From assembly GCA_947305825.1 (NCBI GenBank), contig CAMZET010000055.1, positions 1 to 8,475 of the forward strand: a DNA stretch of 8,475 nt, given 5' to 3'. Position numbers and translations under genes: made by a program. Origin of the DNA: an uncultured Verrucomicrobiota bacterium. GTDB lineage: Bacteria > Verrucomicrobiota > Kiritimatiellia > RFP12 > UBA1067. Below, piece by piece: positions 1 to 6,811 of the stretch. The notes beneath the pieces are model-generated. The model did no database searches. It had not been told where the DNA came from and worked only from the letters and a program-made list of their open reading frames with translations. Each line of letters opens with the position of its first letter. The first letter of the stretch is position 1.

Positions 1-39
1 GAAGACAGGAGATGCAGGAGTGGGGCGGTGCGAGGCATT

Positions 40-55
40 GGGCGGGCGGGGCGGG
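40..55 (+). other. Potential G-quadruplex motif upstream of the operon
   Basis: The + strand reads GGGCGGGCGGGGCGGG: four runs of three or four G separated by single C loops. This fits the strict G-quadruplex consensus, and single-nucleotide loops are the class known to fold most stably. It lies about 65 bases upstream of the putative -10 box of the first gene, on the non-template strand for rightward transcription. The surrounding bases 1-62 are also G-rich. Whether it folds or regulates anything is inference. The rest of 1-97 shows no convincing gene; short open stretches could be the tail of an upstream gene but cannot be assigned. Confidence 0.5.
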
Positions 56-97
56 ATGGAGGTAAATGCTGTCGCCCTGTGCAACGCAGTCTCCTAC

Positions 98-126
98 TAG
101 ACCGCTGGCGGAAATTTTGGTAAAAT
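98..126 (+). promoter_or_regulatory. Putative sigma-70 promoter for the yceD-rpmF-plsX operon
   Basis: TAGACC at 98-103 matches four of six bases of the -35 consensus TTGACA. TAAAAT at 121-126 matches five of six of the -10 consensus TATAAT. The spacer is exactly 17 bases. It sits in a short AT-rich patch (111-128) in otherwise GC-rich DNA, immediately ahead of the first gene. Transcription would be expected to begin around 132-136, which overlaps the start of the coding region (see the leaderless finding). Read by eye only, with no start-site data. Confidence 0.45.
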
Positions 127-618
127 ATGTTGCTCATGGCCGAAAGATTGACTATAGACTTGGCGCGGATGAAGCCCGAAGGGGAGACTCTGGAGGGCGA
201 AGCCGACGTCATCGACCTCGACGAGGAGCTTGTGCACCCGTTCGGACCCGTGCGCTATGCGCTGCGCGTGCAGGTTTTCGGCACGTCCGAAGCGCTTGTG
301 CGCGGCCGTCTGGAGCAGGATTTCGACCTCGTCTGCTCGCGCTGCGGCAAGGATTTCGATACTACCGTCAAAGTCGAGGACTTCACGGCGTCGTACGAGA
401 TTGACGAGAAGACGGACGAGCTTGACATCGGCGAGGACGTCCGCGAGGCGATATTGCTGGAACTCCCGAACTACCCCGTGTGCGACGAGAATTGCGAAGG
501 AGTGGAGCAGGAGGAGCAGGGCGCGGTCTGCGCGGGTGCGCTTGCCGCGGCGCTCGAGGCCATAGACGAAAGCAGCTTTTCACAGAAGGAGCAGCCCCGG
601 TCCGGCGAAGGAAGCTGA
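127..618 (+). CDS. yceD: YceD/DUF177 family protein, upstream partner of rpmF
   Basis: A 163-residue acidic protein of the YceD (DUF177) family, usually encoded directly upstream of rpmF and linked in other bacteria to 23S rRNA/50S biogenesis; its exact biochemistry is not settled. The sequence shows two cysteine pairs, C70-x2-C73 (in VCSRCGKDF) and C119-x3-C123 (in VCDENCEG), the likely metal-binding pattern of the family. Between them lies an acidic stretch with the typical D-G/D-E-D-V-R-E-A-I-L-L-E-L-P-pattern. The C-terminus (about 130-163) is low-complexity and alanine/glutamate-rich. The start is uncertain: ATG 127 and ATG 136 are both in frame and neither has a good Shine-Dalgarno site. 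If the promoter at 98-126 is real, ATG 136 (protein beginning MAERL, 160 residues) is more likely. rpmF begins 34 bases downstream, so the two are almost certainly cotranscribed. Confidence 0.85.
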   Translation: MLLMAERLTIDLARMKPEGETLEGEADVIDLDEELVHPFGPVRYALRVQVFGTSEALVRGRLEQDFDLVCSRCGKDFDTTVKVEDFTASYEIDEKTDELDIGEDVREAILLELPNYPVCDENCEGVEQEEQGAVCAGALAAALEAIDESSFSQKEQPRSGEGS

Positions 619-638
619 GGCAAGAGGGTTTTAAAGCA

Positions 639-644
639 AAGGAG
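639..644 (+). promoter_or_regulatory. Strong ribosome binding site of rpmF
   Basis: AAGGAG lies 8 bases before ATG 653 and is the strongest Shine-Dalgarno site in this half of the window. This suits an abundant ribosomal protein and contrasts with the absent sites of the genes at 127 and 1989. Confidence 0.75.
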
Positions 645-652
645 ACAAGAAC

Positions 653-838
653 ATGGCAAGCCCAAAGAACAAGAAGTCGAAAATGCGCAAGCGCCAGCGC
701 GTAGGCCAGCTGGAGAAGCCGATACTTGCGGCTGTCGAGACGTGCCCTGAATGCGGCGCGGCCAAGCGCCTTCACCGCGCGTGCCCGAAGTGCGGCAAGC
801 TCAGGACCCGCAGCGGAGTCGTCACCGTCGCGGTCTGA
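653..838 (+). CDS. rpmF: 50S ribosomal protein L32 (bL32)
   Basis: A 61-residue basic protein matching bacterial L32 (bL32), a component of the large ribosomal subunit. The N-terminus MASPKNKKSKMRKRQR is the lysine/arginine-rich RNA-binding tail of the family, with the typical proline at position 4. The C-terminal half holds a complete zinc ribbon: C31-x2-C34, then C44-x2-C47, in the context TCPECG and RACPKCGKL. All four ligands are kept, so this is the zinc-binding (C+) form and not the cysteine-free version some bacteria use under zinc starvation. The length agrees with the family. The start is fixed by a strong AAGGAG site. It sits between the YceD gene and plsX, the order seen in many bacteria. 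The 62 bases to plsX contain no clear terminator, so transcription probably continues. Confidence 0.97.
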   Translation: MASPKNKKSKMRKRQRVGQLEKPILAAVETCPECGAAKRLHRACPKCGKLRTRSGVVTVAV

Positions 839-900
839 GGCCGCTGCGCAACGGCCCGGACGGGGCTTCAGGCTCGCCGGCTAGAAGGGGACTTGAAGGC

Positions 901-1959
901 ATGACGCGAATTGCTCTAGACGCGATGGGCGGCGACTACGCGCCCAAGCAGATTGTCGTCGGCGCGGTCGAGGCCGCGTGCAACATCAGCGACGTCAAAA
1001 TCCTGCTCGTCGGCCAGATGGCCGCAATCCAGAAGGTAATCGAACGCTTCTCGAAAGACCGCAAGCAGCTCGCGCAGCGGGCGATCGAGTCGGGAAGGCT
1101 CGAAATCATCCACGCCCCTGACCAGGTCGAGATGGACGACGTGCCGGTCGATGCGGTCCGCAAGAAGAAGGACTGCTCGATTAACGTCGCGATGCGGCTC
1201 GTGAAAGACGGGCGTGCGGACGCATTCGTTTCGGCCGGCAATTCCGGAGCAGTCGCGACGAGCGCGATACTGAACCTCGGACGCATACCCGGCGTGAAGC
1301 GTCCGGCGATAGCGATGGTGCTGCCGACGAACACGCCCAGCCGCCCGCTGCTGCTGCTCGACGCCGGCGCGAACATGGACTGCCATCCGGAGTGGCTGGT
1401 GCAGTTCGCCATCATGGGCAACGTGTATTCCCACGTCGTGCTGAAGCGCGAAAAGCCGGCGGTCGGGCTCGTGTCCATCGGCACGGAAGACTGCAAGGGC
1501 AACCAGCTCACCCACGAGACGTATCCCGAGCTGAAGAAGGTCAAGGGGCTGAATTTCGTCGGGAACATCGAAGGGCACGACATATGCGGCGGGCAGATTG
1601 ACGTGGCGGTCTGCGACGGGTTCGTCGGCAACGTGGTGCTGAAGACGGTGGAGTCCGTGGCGCACGCGATAGGCGGCTGGCTGAAGGCGGAGCTCAAGAA
1701 GACGCTCTTCCGCAAGGTGTGCGCGCTAATGCTCAAGCCGGCGTTCAACGCGCTGAAGAAGCAGATGGACCCGGAGGTGTACGGCGGCGCGCCGCTCCTG
1801 GGCGTGCCGGGCACCGTAATAATAACCCACGGCAATTCCACCCACAAGGCGATTTTCTACGCCGTCAAATCCGGTGTCGCGGCGGCGACGAACGACGTCT
1901 CCGGCCTCGTCGCAAGGGCGGTGGCCGAACACGCCGAAAACCTCAAGAGCGGCTCCTGA
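901..1959 (+). CDS. plsX: Phosphate acyltransferase PlsX
   Basis: A 352-residue PlsX, which converts acyl-ACP and inorganic phosphate to acyl-phosphate, the donor PlsY uses for the first acylation of glycerol-3-phosphate. It is a soluble, membrane-associated enzyme linking fatty-acid and phospholipid synthesis. Family motifs seen: DAMGGD at residues 7-12, SAGNSGA from 111 (usually SAGNTGA), [20 protein letters not shown] from 239, and [11 protein letters not shown] near the C-terminus. Length is normal for the family. The frame stays open upstream of 901 through rpmF, but homology starts at [12 protein letters not shown], and AAGGGG at 885-890 lies 10 bases before this ATG, so 901 is the start. 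In many bacteria fabH and fabD follow plsX; here leuS follows directly. A small hairpin spans the stop codon. Confidence 0.96.
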   Translation: MTRIALDAMGGDYAPKQIVVGAVEAACNISDVKILLVGQMAAIQKVIERFSKDRKQLAQRAIESGRLEIIHAPDQVEMDDVPVDAVRKKKDCSINVAMRLVKDGRADAFVSAGNSGAVATSAILNLGRIPGVKRPAIAMVLPTNTPSRPLLLLDAGANMDCHPEWLVQFAIMGNVYSHVVLKREKPAVGLVSIGTEDCKGNQLTHETYPELKKVKGLNFVGNIEGHDICGGQIDVAVCDGFVGNVVLKTVESVAHAIGGWLKAELKKTLFRKVCALMLKPAFNALKKQMDPEVYGGAPLLGVPGTVIITHGNSTHKAIFYAVKSGVAAATNDVSGLVARAVAEHAENLKSGS

Positions 1960-1966
1960 AGCCGCT
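1948..1966 (+). other. Inverted repeat around the plsX stop codon
   Basis: AGCGGCT (1948-1954) pairs perfectly with AGCCGCT (1960-1966) around a five-base loop CCTGA whose last three bases are the plsX stop codon TGA. A G-T wobble could add one more pair. No T-run follows, so this does not look like an intrinsic terminator. It could affect translation coupling to leuS, which begins 22 bases after the stem and has no Shine-Dalgarno site, or it may be chance in GC-rich DNA. Confidence 0.35.
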
Positions 1967-1988
1967 TCAGACATATTCGACACGCAAG

Positions 1989-4535
1989 ATGAGCGAATAC
2001 AATTTCACTGCGATAGAGAAGAAATGGCAGAAATACTGGCTTGAGAACAAGACGTTCAAGACGGGAGAACTCAAGCCGGGCGACAGGAAGTTCTACTGCC
2101 TCGACATGTTCCCGTATCCTTCCGGCGCCGGCCTGCACGTCGGCCATCCGGAGGGCTACACCGCGACCGACATACTCTGCCGCTACAAGAGAATGAGAGG
2201 CTTCAGCGTCCTGCACCCGATGGGGTGGGACGCTTTCGGTCTTCCTGCGGAGCAGTACGCCGTCGAGACGGGCACGCACCCGGCAATCACCACGAAAAAG
2301 AACGTGGACCGCTTCCGCGAGCAGATACGTTCGCTCGGTTTCTCCTACGATTGGGACCGCGAGGTGAACACCACCGATCCGAAGTACTACAAGTGGACGC
2401 AGTGGATATTCGAGCAGCTTTACAAGAAGGGGCTGGCCTATGTCGCGGAAGTGCCGGTGAACTGGTGCCCGGCGCTGGGGACGGTGCTTGCGAACGAAGA
2501 GGTGATAGACGGGCGCTCCGAGCGCGGCAACCATCCCGTGGTGCGCCGCCCGATGCGCCAGTGGATGCTCCGCATCACAGAATATGCAGAACGCCTCCTC
2601 GCCGACCTCGACACTCTTGATTGGCCGGAGGGCGTCAAGGAAATGCAGCGCAACTGGATTGGCAAGTCGACAGGTGCGCTTGTCGATTTCGCGCTCGAGG
2701 GGCGCGGCGAGAAGATAACCGTCTACACCACCCGCTGCGACACGCTTTTCGGCGCCACGTACATGGTCGTCAGCCCGGAACACGCGTTTGTGCAGAAGTG
2801 GCTCGACGAGGGAATTCTCGCGAACGCGGCCGCTGTCGAGGAATACCGCCGCAAGGCTGCCACGAAGAGCGACCTCGAACGCACGGAACTGAGCAAGGAA
2901 AAGACGGGCGTGCGCCTCGAAGGCGTCCGCGCCGTGAATCCCGTCAACGGCGCGTCGCTCCCGATTTACATTTCCGACTACGTTCTCGCGTCCTACGGCA
3001 CCGGCGCTATTATGGCCGTGCCGGCGCACGATGACCGCGACTGGGAATTCGCCAAGAAGTTCGGCATCGAGATAATCGAAGTCGTCAAGGGCGGCGAGGA
3101 CGTCCAGAAGGCCGCGTTCACCGACTGCGCGACGGGCGTCATGGTCAACAGCGGCTTCATCACCGGCCTGAACGTAGCCGACGCTCAAGCGAAGATGATT
3201 TCGTGGCTCGAGGAAAAGGGGGTTGGCAAGGCGAAGACGCAGTACAAGCTGCGCGACTGGCTTTTCTCGCGCCAGCGCTACTGGGGCGAACCTTTCCCCG
3301 TCATCCACTGGGAAGACGGCACGCAAAGCCTAGTGGACGAAAACGACCTCCCGCTCACCCTTCCGGAACTCGACGACTACAAGCCGACCGGTTCCGGCGA
3401 ACCTCCGCTCGCCAAGGCGACGGACTGGGTGAACGTCGTGGACGCGGCGACGGGTCGCAAGGGCGTGCGCGAGACGAATACCATGCCGCAGTGGGCTGGC
3501 TCTTGCTGGTACTATCTCAGGTACATCGACCCGCACAACGACAAGGCTTTCGCAGACCCGCAGCTCCTGAAGGAATGGCTGCCCGTCGACCTCTACGTCG
3601 GCGGCGCCGAACACGCCGTCCTCCACCTCCTCTATGCGCGCTTCTGGCACAAGGTGCTGTTCGACCTCGGTCTCGTGCCGACGAGCGAACCTTTCCAGCG
3701 CCTGGTGAACCAGGGTATGATTCTCGGCATGGCGTACAAGACTTCGCGCGGCGTCCTGGTGCCGATGGACAAGATAGAGTGGCGTGACGGCAAACCATAT
3801 GGCGCCGAGGAGGGCGGCGAGAAGGAACTCCTCTCCGAATTCCCCGCCAAAATGTCGAAGTCGCTCAAGAACGTCGTCAATCCCGACGACGTGATACGCG
3901 ATTACGGCGCGGATTCGCTGCGTCTCTACGAGATGTTTATGGGGCCGCTGCAGGTGGTGAAGCCTTGGCAGACGAACGGCGTCAGGGGTGTGCACAACTT
4001 CCTGAAGCGCGTCAACAGGCTCGTGACGGAGACGCCGCTCGTCGAGCGGGCGATGACGAAGGCGGAGGCGAAGACGCTCAACGCGACGCTCAAGAAAGTC
4101 GGCGAAGATTTGGAGGCTCTCGCGTTCAACACGGCCATTTCGGCGATGATGGTGTTCGTGAACGAAGCGGAGGACGAATCGAAGCTCGCAGGGAACCTGC
4201 CGCGCGAAATGGCGGAGAAGTTCGTGCTGTGCCTTTCGCCGTTCGCGCCGCATCTCGGCGAGGAGCTCTGGAACTTCCTCGGCCATGCGGACACGCTCGC
4301 CTACGAGCCGTGGCCGGCGTTCGACGCGGCGGCGCTCGTCGAGGACGAAATCGAAATCCCGGTGCAGGTCCTGGGCAAGCTGCGCGGCCGCGTCCGCGTC
4401 CCGGTCGCCGCTACGCCGGCCGACATGGAGGCCGCCGCCAAGGCGAGCCCGGACGTTGCCAAATTCCTCGAAGGACGCACCATCGTCAAGGTGATTGCTG
4501 TTCCGAAGAGGATGGTCAATTTCGTGGTTCGCTAG
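1989..4535 (+). CDS. leuS: Leucine--tRNA ligase (leucyl-tRNA synthetase)
   Basis: An 848-residue class Ia leucyl-tRNA synthetase that charges tRNA-Leu with leucine. The catalytic signature appears as HVGH at residues 50-53 (in [15 protein letters not shown]) and KMSKS at 621-625 (in [17 protein letters not shown]). Between them is the CP1 editing domain, with the threonine-rich motif [12 protein letters not shown] from 247 (T252 corresponds to the E. coli specificity residue T252) and [12 protein letters not shown] with its conserved aspartates near 348-351. [14 protein letters not shown] and [14 protein letters not shown] are further family motifs, followed by the anticodon-binding domain and C-terminal tail ending in VIVVP-type sequence ([15 protein letters not shown]). 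The domain after [11 protein letters not shown] lacks extra cysteines and resembles the SERG-HPV form of Bacillus-type enzymes. Length is normal. ATG 1989 is chosen by homology ([17 protein letters not shown]); there is no Shine-Dalgarno site, and no alternative start codon lies between the plsX stop and this ATG. Confidence 0.98.
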   Translation: MSEYNFTAIEKKWQKYWLENKTFKTGELKPGDRKFYCLDMFPYPSGAGLHVGHPEGYTATDILCRYKRMRGFSVLHPMGWDAFGLPAEQYAVETGTHPAITTKKNVDRFREQIRSLGFSYDWDREVNTTDPKYYKWTQWIFEQLYKKGLAYVAEVPVNWCPALGTVLANEEVIDGRSERGNHPVVRRPMRQWMLRITEYAERLLADLDTLDWPEGVKEMQRNWIGKSTGALVDFALEGRGEKITVYTTRCDTLFGATYMVVSPEHAFVQKWLDEGILANAAAVEEYRRKAATKSDLERTELSKEKTGVRLEGVRAVNPVNGASLPIYISDYVLASYGTGAIMAVPAHDDRDWEFAKKFGIEIIEVVKGGEDVQKAAFTDCATGVMVNSGFITGLNVADAQAKMISWLEEKGVGKAKTQYKLRDWLFSRQRYWGEPFPVIHWEDGTQSLVDENDLPLTLPELDDYKPTGSGEPPLAKATDWVNVVDAATGRKGVRETNTMPQWAGSCWYYLRYIDPHNDKAFADPQLLKEWLPVDLYVGGAEHAVLHLLYARFWHKVLFDLGLVPTSEPFQRLVNQGMILGMAYKTSRGVLVPMDKIEWRDGKPYGAEEGGEKELLSEFPAKMSKSLKNVVNPDDVIRDYGADSLRLYEMFMGPLQVVKPWQTNGVRGVHNFLKRVNRLVTETPLVERAMTKAEAKTLNATLKKVGEDLEALAFNTAISAMMVFVNEAEDESKLAGNLPREMAEKFVLCLSPFAPHLGEELWNFLGHADTLAYEPWPAFDAAALVEDEIEIPVQVLGKLRGRVRVPVAATPADMEAAAKASPDVAKFLEGRTIVKVIAVPKRMVNFVVR

Positions 4536-4557
4536 CGCGAAGAATGGAGATGCGGCC

Positions 4558-5109
4558 ATGAGGGTGAAGTTTCTAAAGGTGAAAGGGACGTGGCGCGAGG
4601 TGGCCGATGCCGCCCGCACCACCATCCGCCTTTCCGAAGGCGAGGGCGAGCCTTCCTCGAAATGGAAGAAGCGCATCCTCCTCGCCGAGCATTCGCCTAT
4701 CAGGAAACTGACCTTCAACTGGAAGTGGGAAGATTTGCCGTATTGGGTCAGCGTCCATTTCGTGCGTCACAAGTTCGGCATCGAGCATTTCGTATCGACG
4801 CAGCGCAGCGACCGCACCGGCGAAGACCGGACGGCGAAGACGCAGGACGCGCCGGTCGTGCACGAGTGCTTCGCGAACGCGCAGGCGGTTATTTTCATGT
4901 CGCGGCGGCGGCTTTGCGGCCAGGCGAGCGCGGAGACGCGCTCGGCCTGGCGCGCAGTCGTGGACGAAATAGCCAAGGCCGAGCCGGAGCTCGCCGAGTG
5001 CTGCGTGCCGGAATGCGTCTATCGCGGCTTCTGCCCGGAATTCCGCCCATGCGGCTTCTGCGGCTCACCGGCGTTCGACGAGGCGGTGCGCAAATACAGG
5101 CAAGTCTAG
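4558..5109 (+). CDS. Compact ThyX-like protein (divergent flavin-dependent thymidylate synthase family)
   Basis: A 183-residue protein resembling ThyX, the flavin-dependent thymidylate synthase that methylates dUMP using methylenetetrahydrofolate and FAD. Seen: LLAEHSPIRKLTFNWKW (41-57), like the ThyX segment EH-(T/S)PFEH--FTF, then VHFVRHKFGIEHFVSTQR (66-83), like the signature RHR-x7-S-x-R. Here RHK replaces RHR, the serine is S80, and the arginine is displaced by one. NAQAVIFMSRRRL (107-119) may match the NARSL--FL-LR segment. The central region of canonical ThyX, including the E-x-A-R-x-(V/L)-L-P strand with a dUMP-binding arginine, is missing, which explains the short length (ThyX is usually about 210-250). 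The C-terminus is cysteine-rich (C148, C149, C153, C159, C165, C168). GGAG at 4546-4549 supports ATG 4558, 22 bases after leuS, so probably cotranscribed. Fold assignment is fairly confident; thymidylate synthase activity is not established. Other members with this layout may exist under the ThyX name. Confidence 0.75.
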   Translation: MRVKFLKVKGTWREVADAARTTIRLSEGEGEPSSKWKKRILLAEHSPIRKLTFNWKWEDLPYWVSVHFVRHKFGIEHFVSTQRSDRTGEDRTAKTQDAPVVHECFANAQAVIFMSRRRLCGQASAETRSAWRAVVDEIAKAEPELAECCVPECVYRGFCPEFRPCGFCGSPAFDEAVRKYRQV

Positions 5110-5111
5110 CG

Positions 5112-5136
5112 GCGCCGGGCGGCGCGTACGGTTTTT
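5112..5136 (+). terminator. Weak terminator-like hairpin with T5 run between the ThyX-like gene and nusB
   Basis: Just after the stop codon at 5107-5109, GCGCC (5112-5116) can pair with GGCGC (5121-5125) around a four-base loop. An alternative fold, 5115-5121 with 5125-5131, contains one mismatch and one G-T pair and leads straight into TTTTT at 5132-5136. A GC hairpin followed by a T-run fits an intrinsic terminator or attenuator, but the stems are short and the T-run has only five bases. The downstream 35 bases show no good promoter for nusB, so read-through is likely if the element works at all. Confidence 0.3.
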
Positions 5137-5171
5137 CAGGCAACATCACATCAAGCAACGGGAGCAAAGCG

Positions 5172-5720
5172 ATGAACATATCAAGGCGTCAGGGAAGAGA
5201 ATGGGCCATTCAAATGCTTACAGCAGCGGATTTGAATCCGCCCGAAGACGACGTGGTTTTTCGCATACGCTTCTGGCAGCAGGTGCAGTCGCTCGAGCGC
5301 GACGAGGGCGGCACCGGCGGCGAGGATATCCGCGGCAAGATGCGGACTTTCGCCGAAGACCGCTATCGCGGCGTCATGGAGCACATCAGCGAAATAGATT
5401 CGCGCATGGCGCCGCTGATGGAAGGCTGGGAAATGCACCGCTTGAATCCGGTGGAACGCGCCGCCATACGTCTCGCCTGCTGGGAACTCTATTACACCGA
5501 TATTCCGGTGCCGGTCGTCATAAACGAGGCGGTCGACCTTGTGAACTGGTATGCGACGCCCAAGGCGCGGTTTTTCGTGAACAGCGTCCTGGACAAGTTC
5601 GCCAAAAGCGAGAGCACGGTTAAGGCTCGCGAAGCGCGGGCCAAAGCGAAAGCCGAGGAAGAGGAACGCATGAAACAGGAGGCCGCGCTTAAGGCGTTGG
5701 CCGGGAGCGGCGCGCAATGA
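5172..5720 (+). CDS. nusB: Transcription antitermination factor NusB
   Basis: A 182-residue NusB homologue. NusB with NusE (S10) binds boxA in nascent RNA and supports antitermination of rRNA transcription. The N-terminus SRRQGREWAIQMLTAADLNP fits the first helix of the family, where an R-x-x-A-x-x-x-L pattern is usual. The C-terminal half is clear: EIDSRMAPLMEGWEMHRLNP, VERAAIRLACWELYYTDIP, VVINEAVDLVNWYATPKARF and FVNSVLDKFAK are the typical W-x-x-x-R-L, E-L and I-N-E-A-V / F-V-N-x-V-L-D-K blocks. NusB is normally about 130-160 residues; here a charged tail (about 146-182), rich in alanine, lysine and glutamate and probably helical, follows the family core. GGGAG at 5160-5164 lies 7 bases before ATG 5172. 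The stop codon overlaps the ribD start as ATGA, indicating translational coupling. nusB often neighbours riboflavin genes, commonly ribH. Confidence 0.93.
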   Translation: MNISRRQGREWAIQMLTAADLNPPEDDVVFRIRFWQQVQSLERDEGGTGGEDIRGKMRTFAEDRYRGVMEHISEIDSRMAPLMEGWEMHRLNPVERAAIRLACWELYYTDIPVPVVINEAVDLVNWYATPKARFFVNSVLDKFAKSESTVKAREARAKAKAEEEERMKQEAALKALAGSGAQ

Positions 5721-6811
5721 AACGCGGCGCCGGACGCAAAGCGGCAGACGCCTTCAACGGGAGCGCAGACGCCTTCTTCATGACCGAAGCGCTCTCGCTT
5801 GCGGAAAACGGCCTTGGCCGCACGCGCCCGAACCCTAGCGTCGGTGCGGTTGTCGTCAAGGGCGGCAAAATAGTCGGACGCGGCTGGCACAAGCGGGTTG
5901 GCGATGCGCACGCCGAAGTAGAGGCTCTGCGCGACGCCGGCATCCGCGCCAAAGGGGCTACAGTCTACGTCTCCCTTGAGCCGTGTTCCAGGCCGGGGCG
6001 CGTCGGCGCCTGCACCGACGCCCTCGCCGCCGCCGGCGTCGCACGCGTCGTCTATGCCGTCATAGACCCGAATCCGCGCAACGCCGGACGCGCACGCGCC
6101 GAACTCGCCGCCTCCGGCGTCGCCTGCGAACGCCTCCGCGCTCCAAGAGAACTCCTTGACAAGGCGGAGCGTCTGATACGCGGCTTCTCCAAGGTCTTCG
6201 CTCCAGGCCCGAAGCAGGGTCTGCCTTTCGTCACCGTCAAAATAGCCATGTCTCTCGACGGCAGGATATGCGACGGCGAAGGCAACGCGAAATGGATTTC
6301 CAGCGCCGCCGCCAGAGCGAAAACCGGCGCCTTGCGAAACAAGGTCGACGCCGTCATGGTCGGCGCCGATACGCTTAGGCGCGACAACCCGTCGCTTCTA
6401 TGCCGCCAAGGCGACAATCCAAATCTCCTGAGGCTCGTAGTCACCACGTCCGCTAGTGGCTTCGACCGCAACTGGCAGGTCTTTTCCGACGATGCCCGCC
6501 ATCGCACCTTTATACTTTGCATTGGCCGCAGCGTCGTGCCGCGCTCTTTGCGCGATTGGGCGCGAGACGGCGAGGGCGCCATCGGCGGCGTGATTGCCGC
6601 GAAGTCGCTCGAAGACGGCCTGCGAGCGTTTTCGGAGCGCACCGGAGCTTTGGAAATACTTTGCGAGGGAGGCATGAAACTAGCCGTCTCTCTCGCCGAG
6701 GCCGGCCTCGTAGACGAATGGATAACCGTCCTTGCTCCAAAAGTCGTTGGTACGCGCCGCATCGACGATGCCACAGTAGTCAGGGAGGTGAAATGTTTAC
6801 AGGACTGGTAG
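5717..6811 (+). CDS. ribD: Bifunctional diaminohydroxyphosphoribosylaminopyrimidine deaminase / 5-amino-6-(5-phosphoribosylamino)uracil reductase RibD
   Basis: A 364-residue RibD, which performs the second and third steps of riboflavin synthesis from GTP: deamination of the pyrimidine ring, then NADPH-dependent reduction of the ribosyl side chain. The deaminase domain (about 20-165) shows RTRPNPSVGAVVV and the zinc site H65-A-E67 with P89-C90-x8-C99; H65, C90 and C99 are the ligands and E67 the proton shuttle. The reductase domain begins near VTVKIAMSLDGRI (from 172), with WISS, DAVMVGADTLRRDNPSLL, ILCEGG and AGLVDEWITVLAPKVVG. The usual tail after the P-K-x-x-G segment is short here (see findings). 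ATG 5717 overlaps the nusB stop as ATGA and has GGGAG at 5703-5707. The inner ATG 5780 would cut the conserved ADAFFM-TEAL helix, so it is less likely. The 3' end overlaps ribE by 19 bases. Confidence 0.95.
   Translation: MKRGAGRKAADAFNGSADAFFMTEALSLAENGLGRTRPNPSVGAVVVKGGKIVGRGWHKRVGDAHAEVEALRDAGIRAKGATVYVSLEPCSRPGRVGACTDALAAAGVARVVYAVIDPNPRNAGRARAELAASGVACERLRAPRELLDKAERLIRGFSKVFAPGPKQGLPFVTVKIAMSLDGRICDGEGNAKWISSAAARAKTGALRNKVDAVMVGADTLRRDNPSLLCRQGDNPNLLRLVVTTSASGFDRNWQVFSDDARHRTFILCIGRSVVPRSLRDWARDGEGAIGGVIAAKSLEDGLRAFSERTGALEILCEGGMKLAVSLAEAGLVDEWITVLAPKVVGTRRIDDATVVREVKCLQDW
6783..6790 (+). promoter_or_regulatory. Ribosome binding site of ribE inside ribD
   Basis: GGGAGGTG, one of the strongest Shine-Dalgarno matches in the window, lies just before ATG 6793 and inside the last codons of ribD. 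It fixes the ribE start and implies reinitiation or coupled translation. There is no space here for an FMN riboswitch, and I recognise none upstream of ribD either. Confidence 0.75.

Noticed and set aside
1..65. C-terminal tail of an upstream gene, or a divergent gene on the - strand
   Set aside because: Short open stretches exist in all three + frames and a - strand ATG at 38, but there is no ribosome site or recognisable sequence to support any of them.
838..858. GGCCG/CGGCC inverted repeat after rpmF as a terminator
   Set aside because: Only five pairs with an eight-base loop and no T-run; likely chance in GC-rich sequence, and plsX follows closely.
751..900. Upstream extension of plsX into rpmF
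   Set aside because: The extra 50 residues are an out-of-frame reading of rpmF. PlsX homology begins exactly at the ATG at 901.
1857..4718. Long open frames on the - strand opposite leuS (two of 460-490 codons)
   Set aside because: They lie antisense to an unmistakable LeuRS and consist of arginine/histidine-rich sequence without recognisable motifs. Such frames arise from strong G/C third-position bias.
5110..5717. FMN riboswitch controlling ribD
   Set aside because: ribD is translationally coupled to nusB with no leader, and I could not recognise the conserved RFN-element segments in the gap before nusB.
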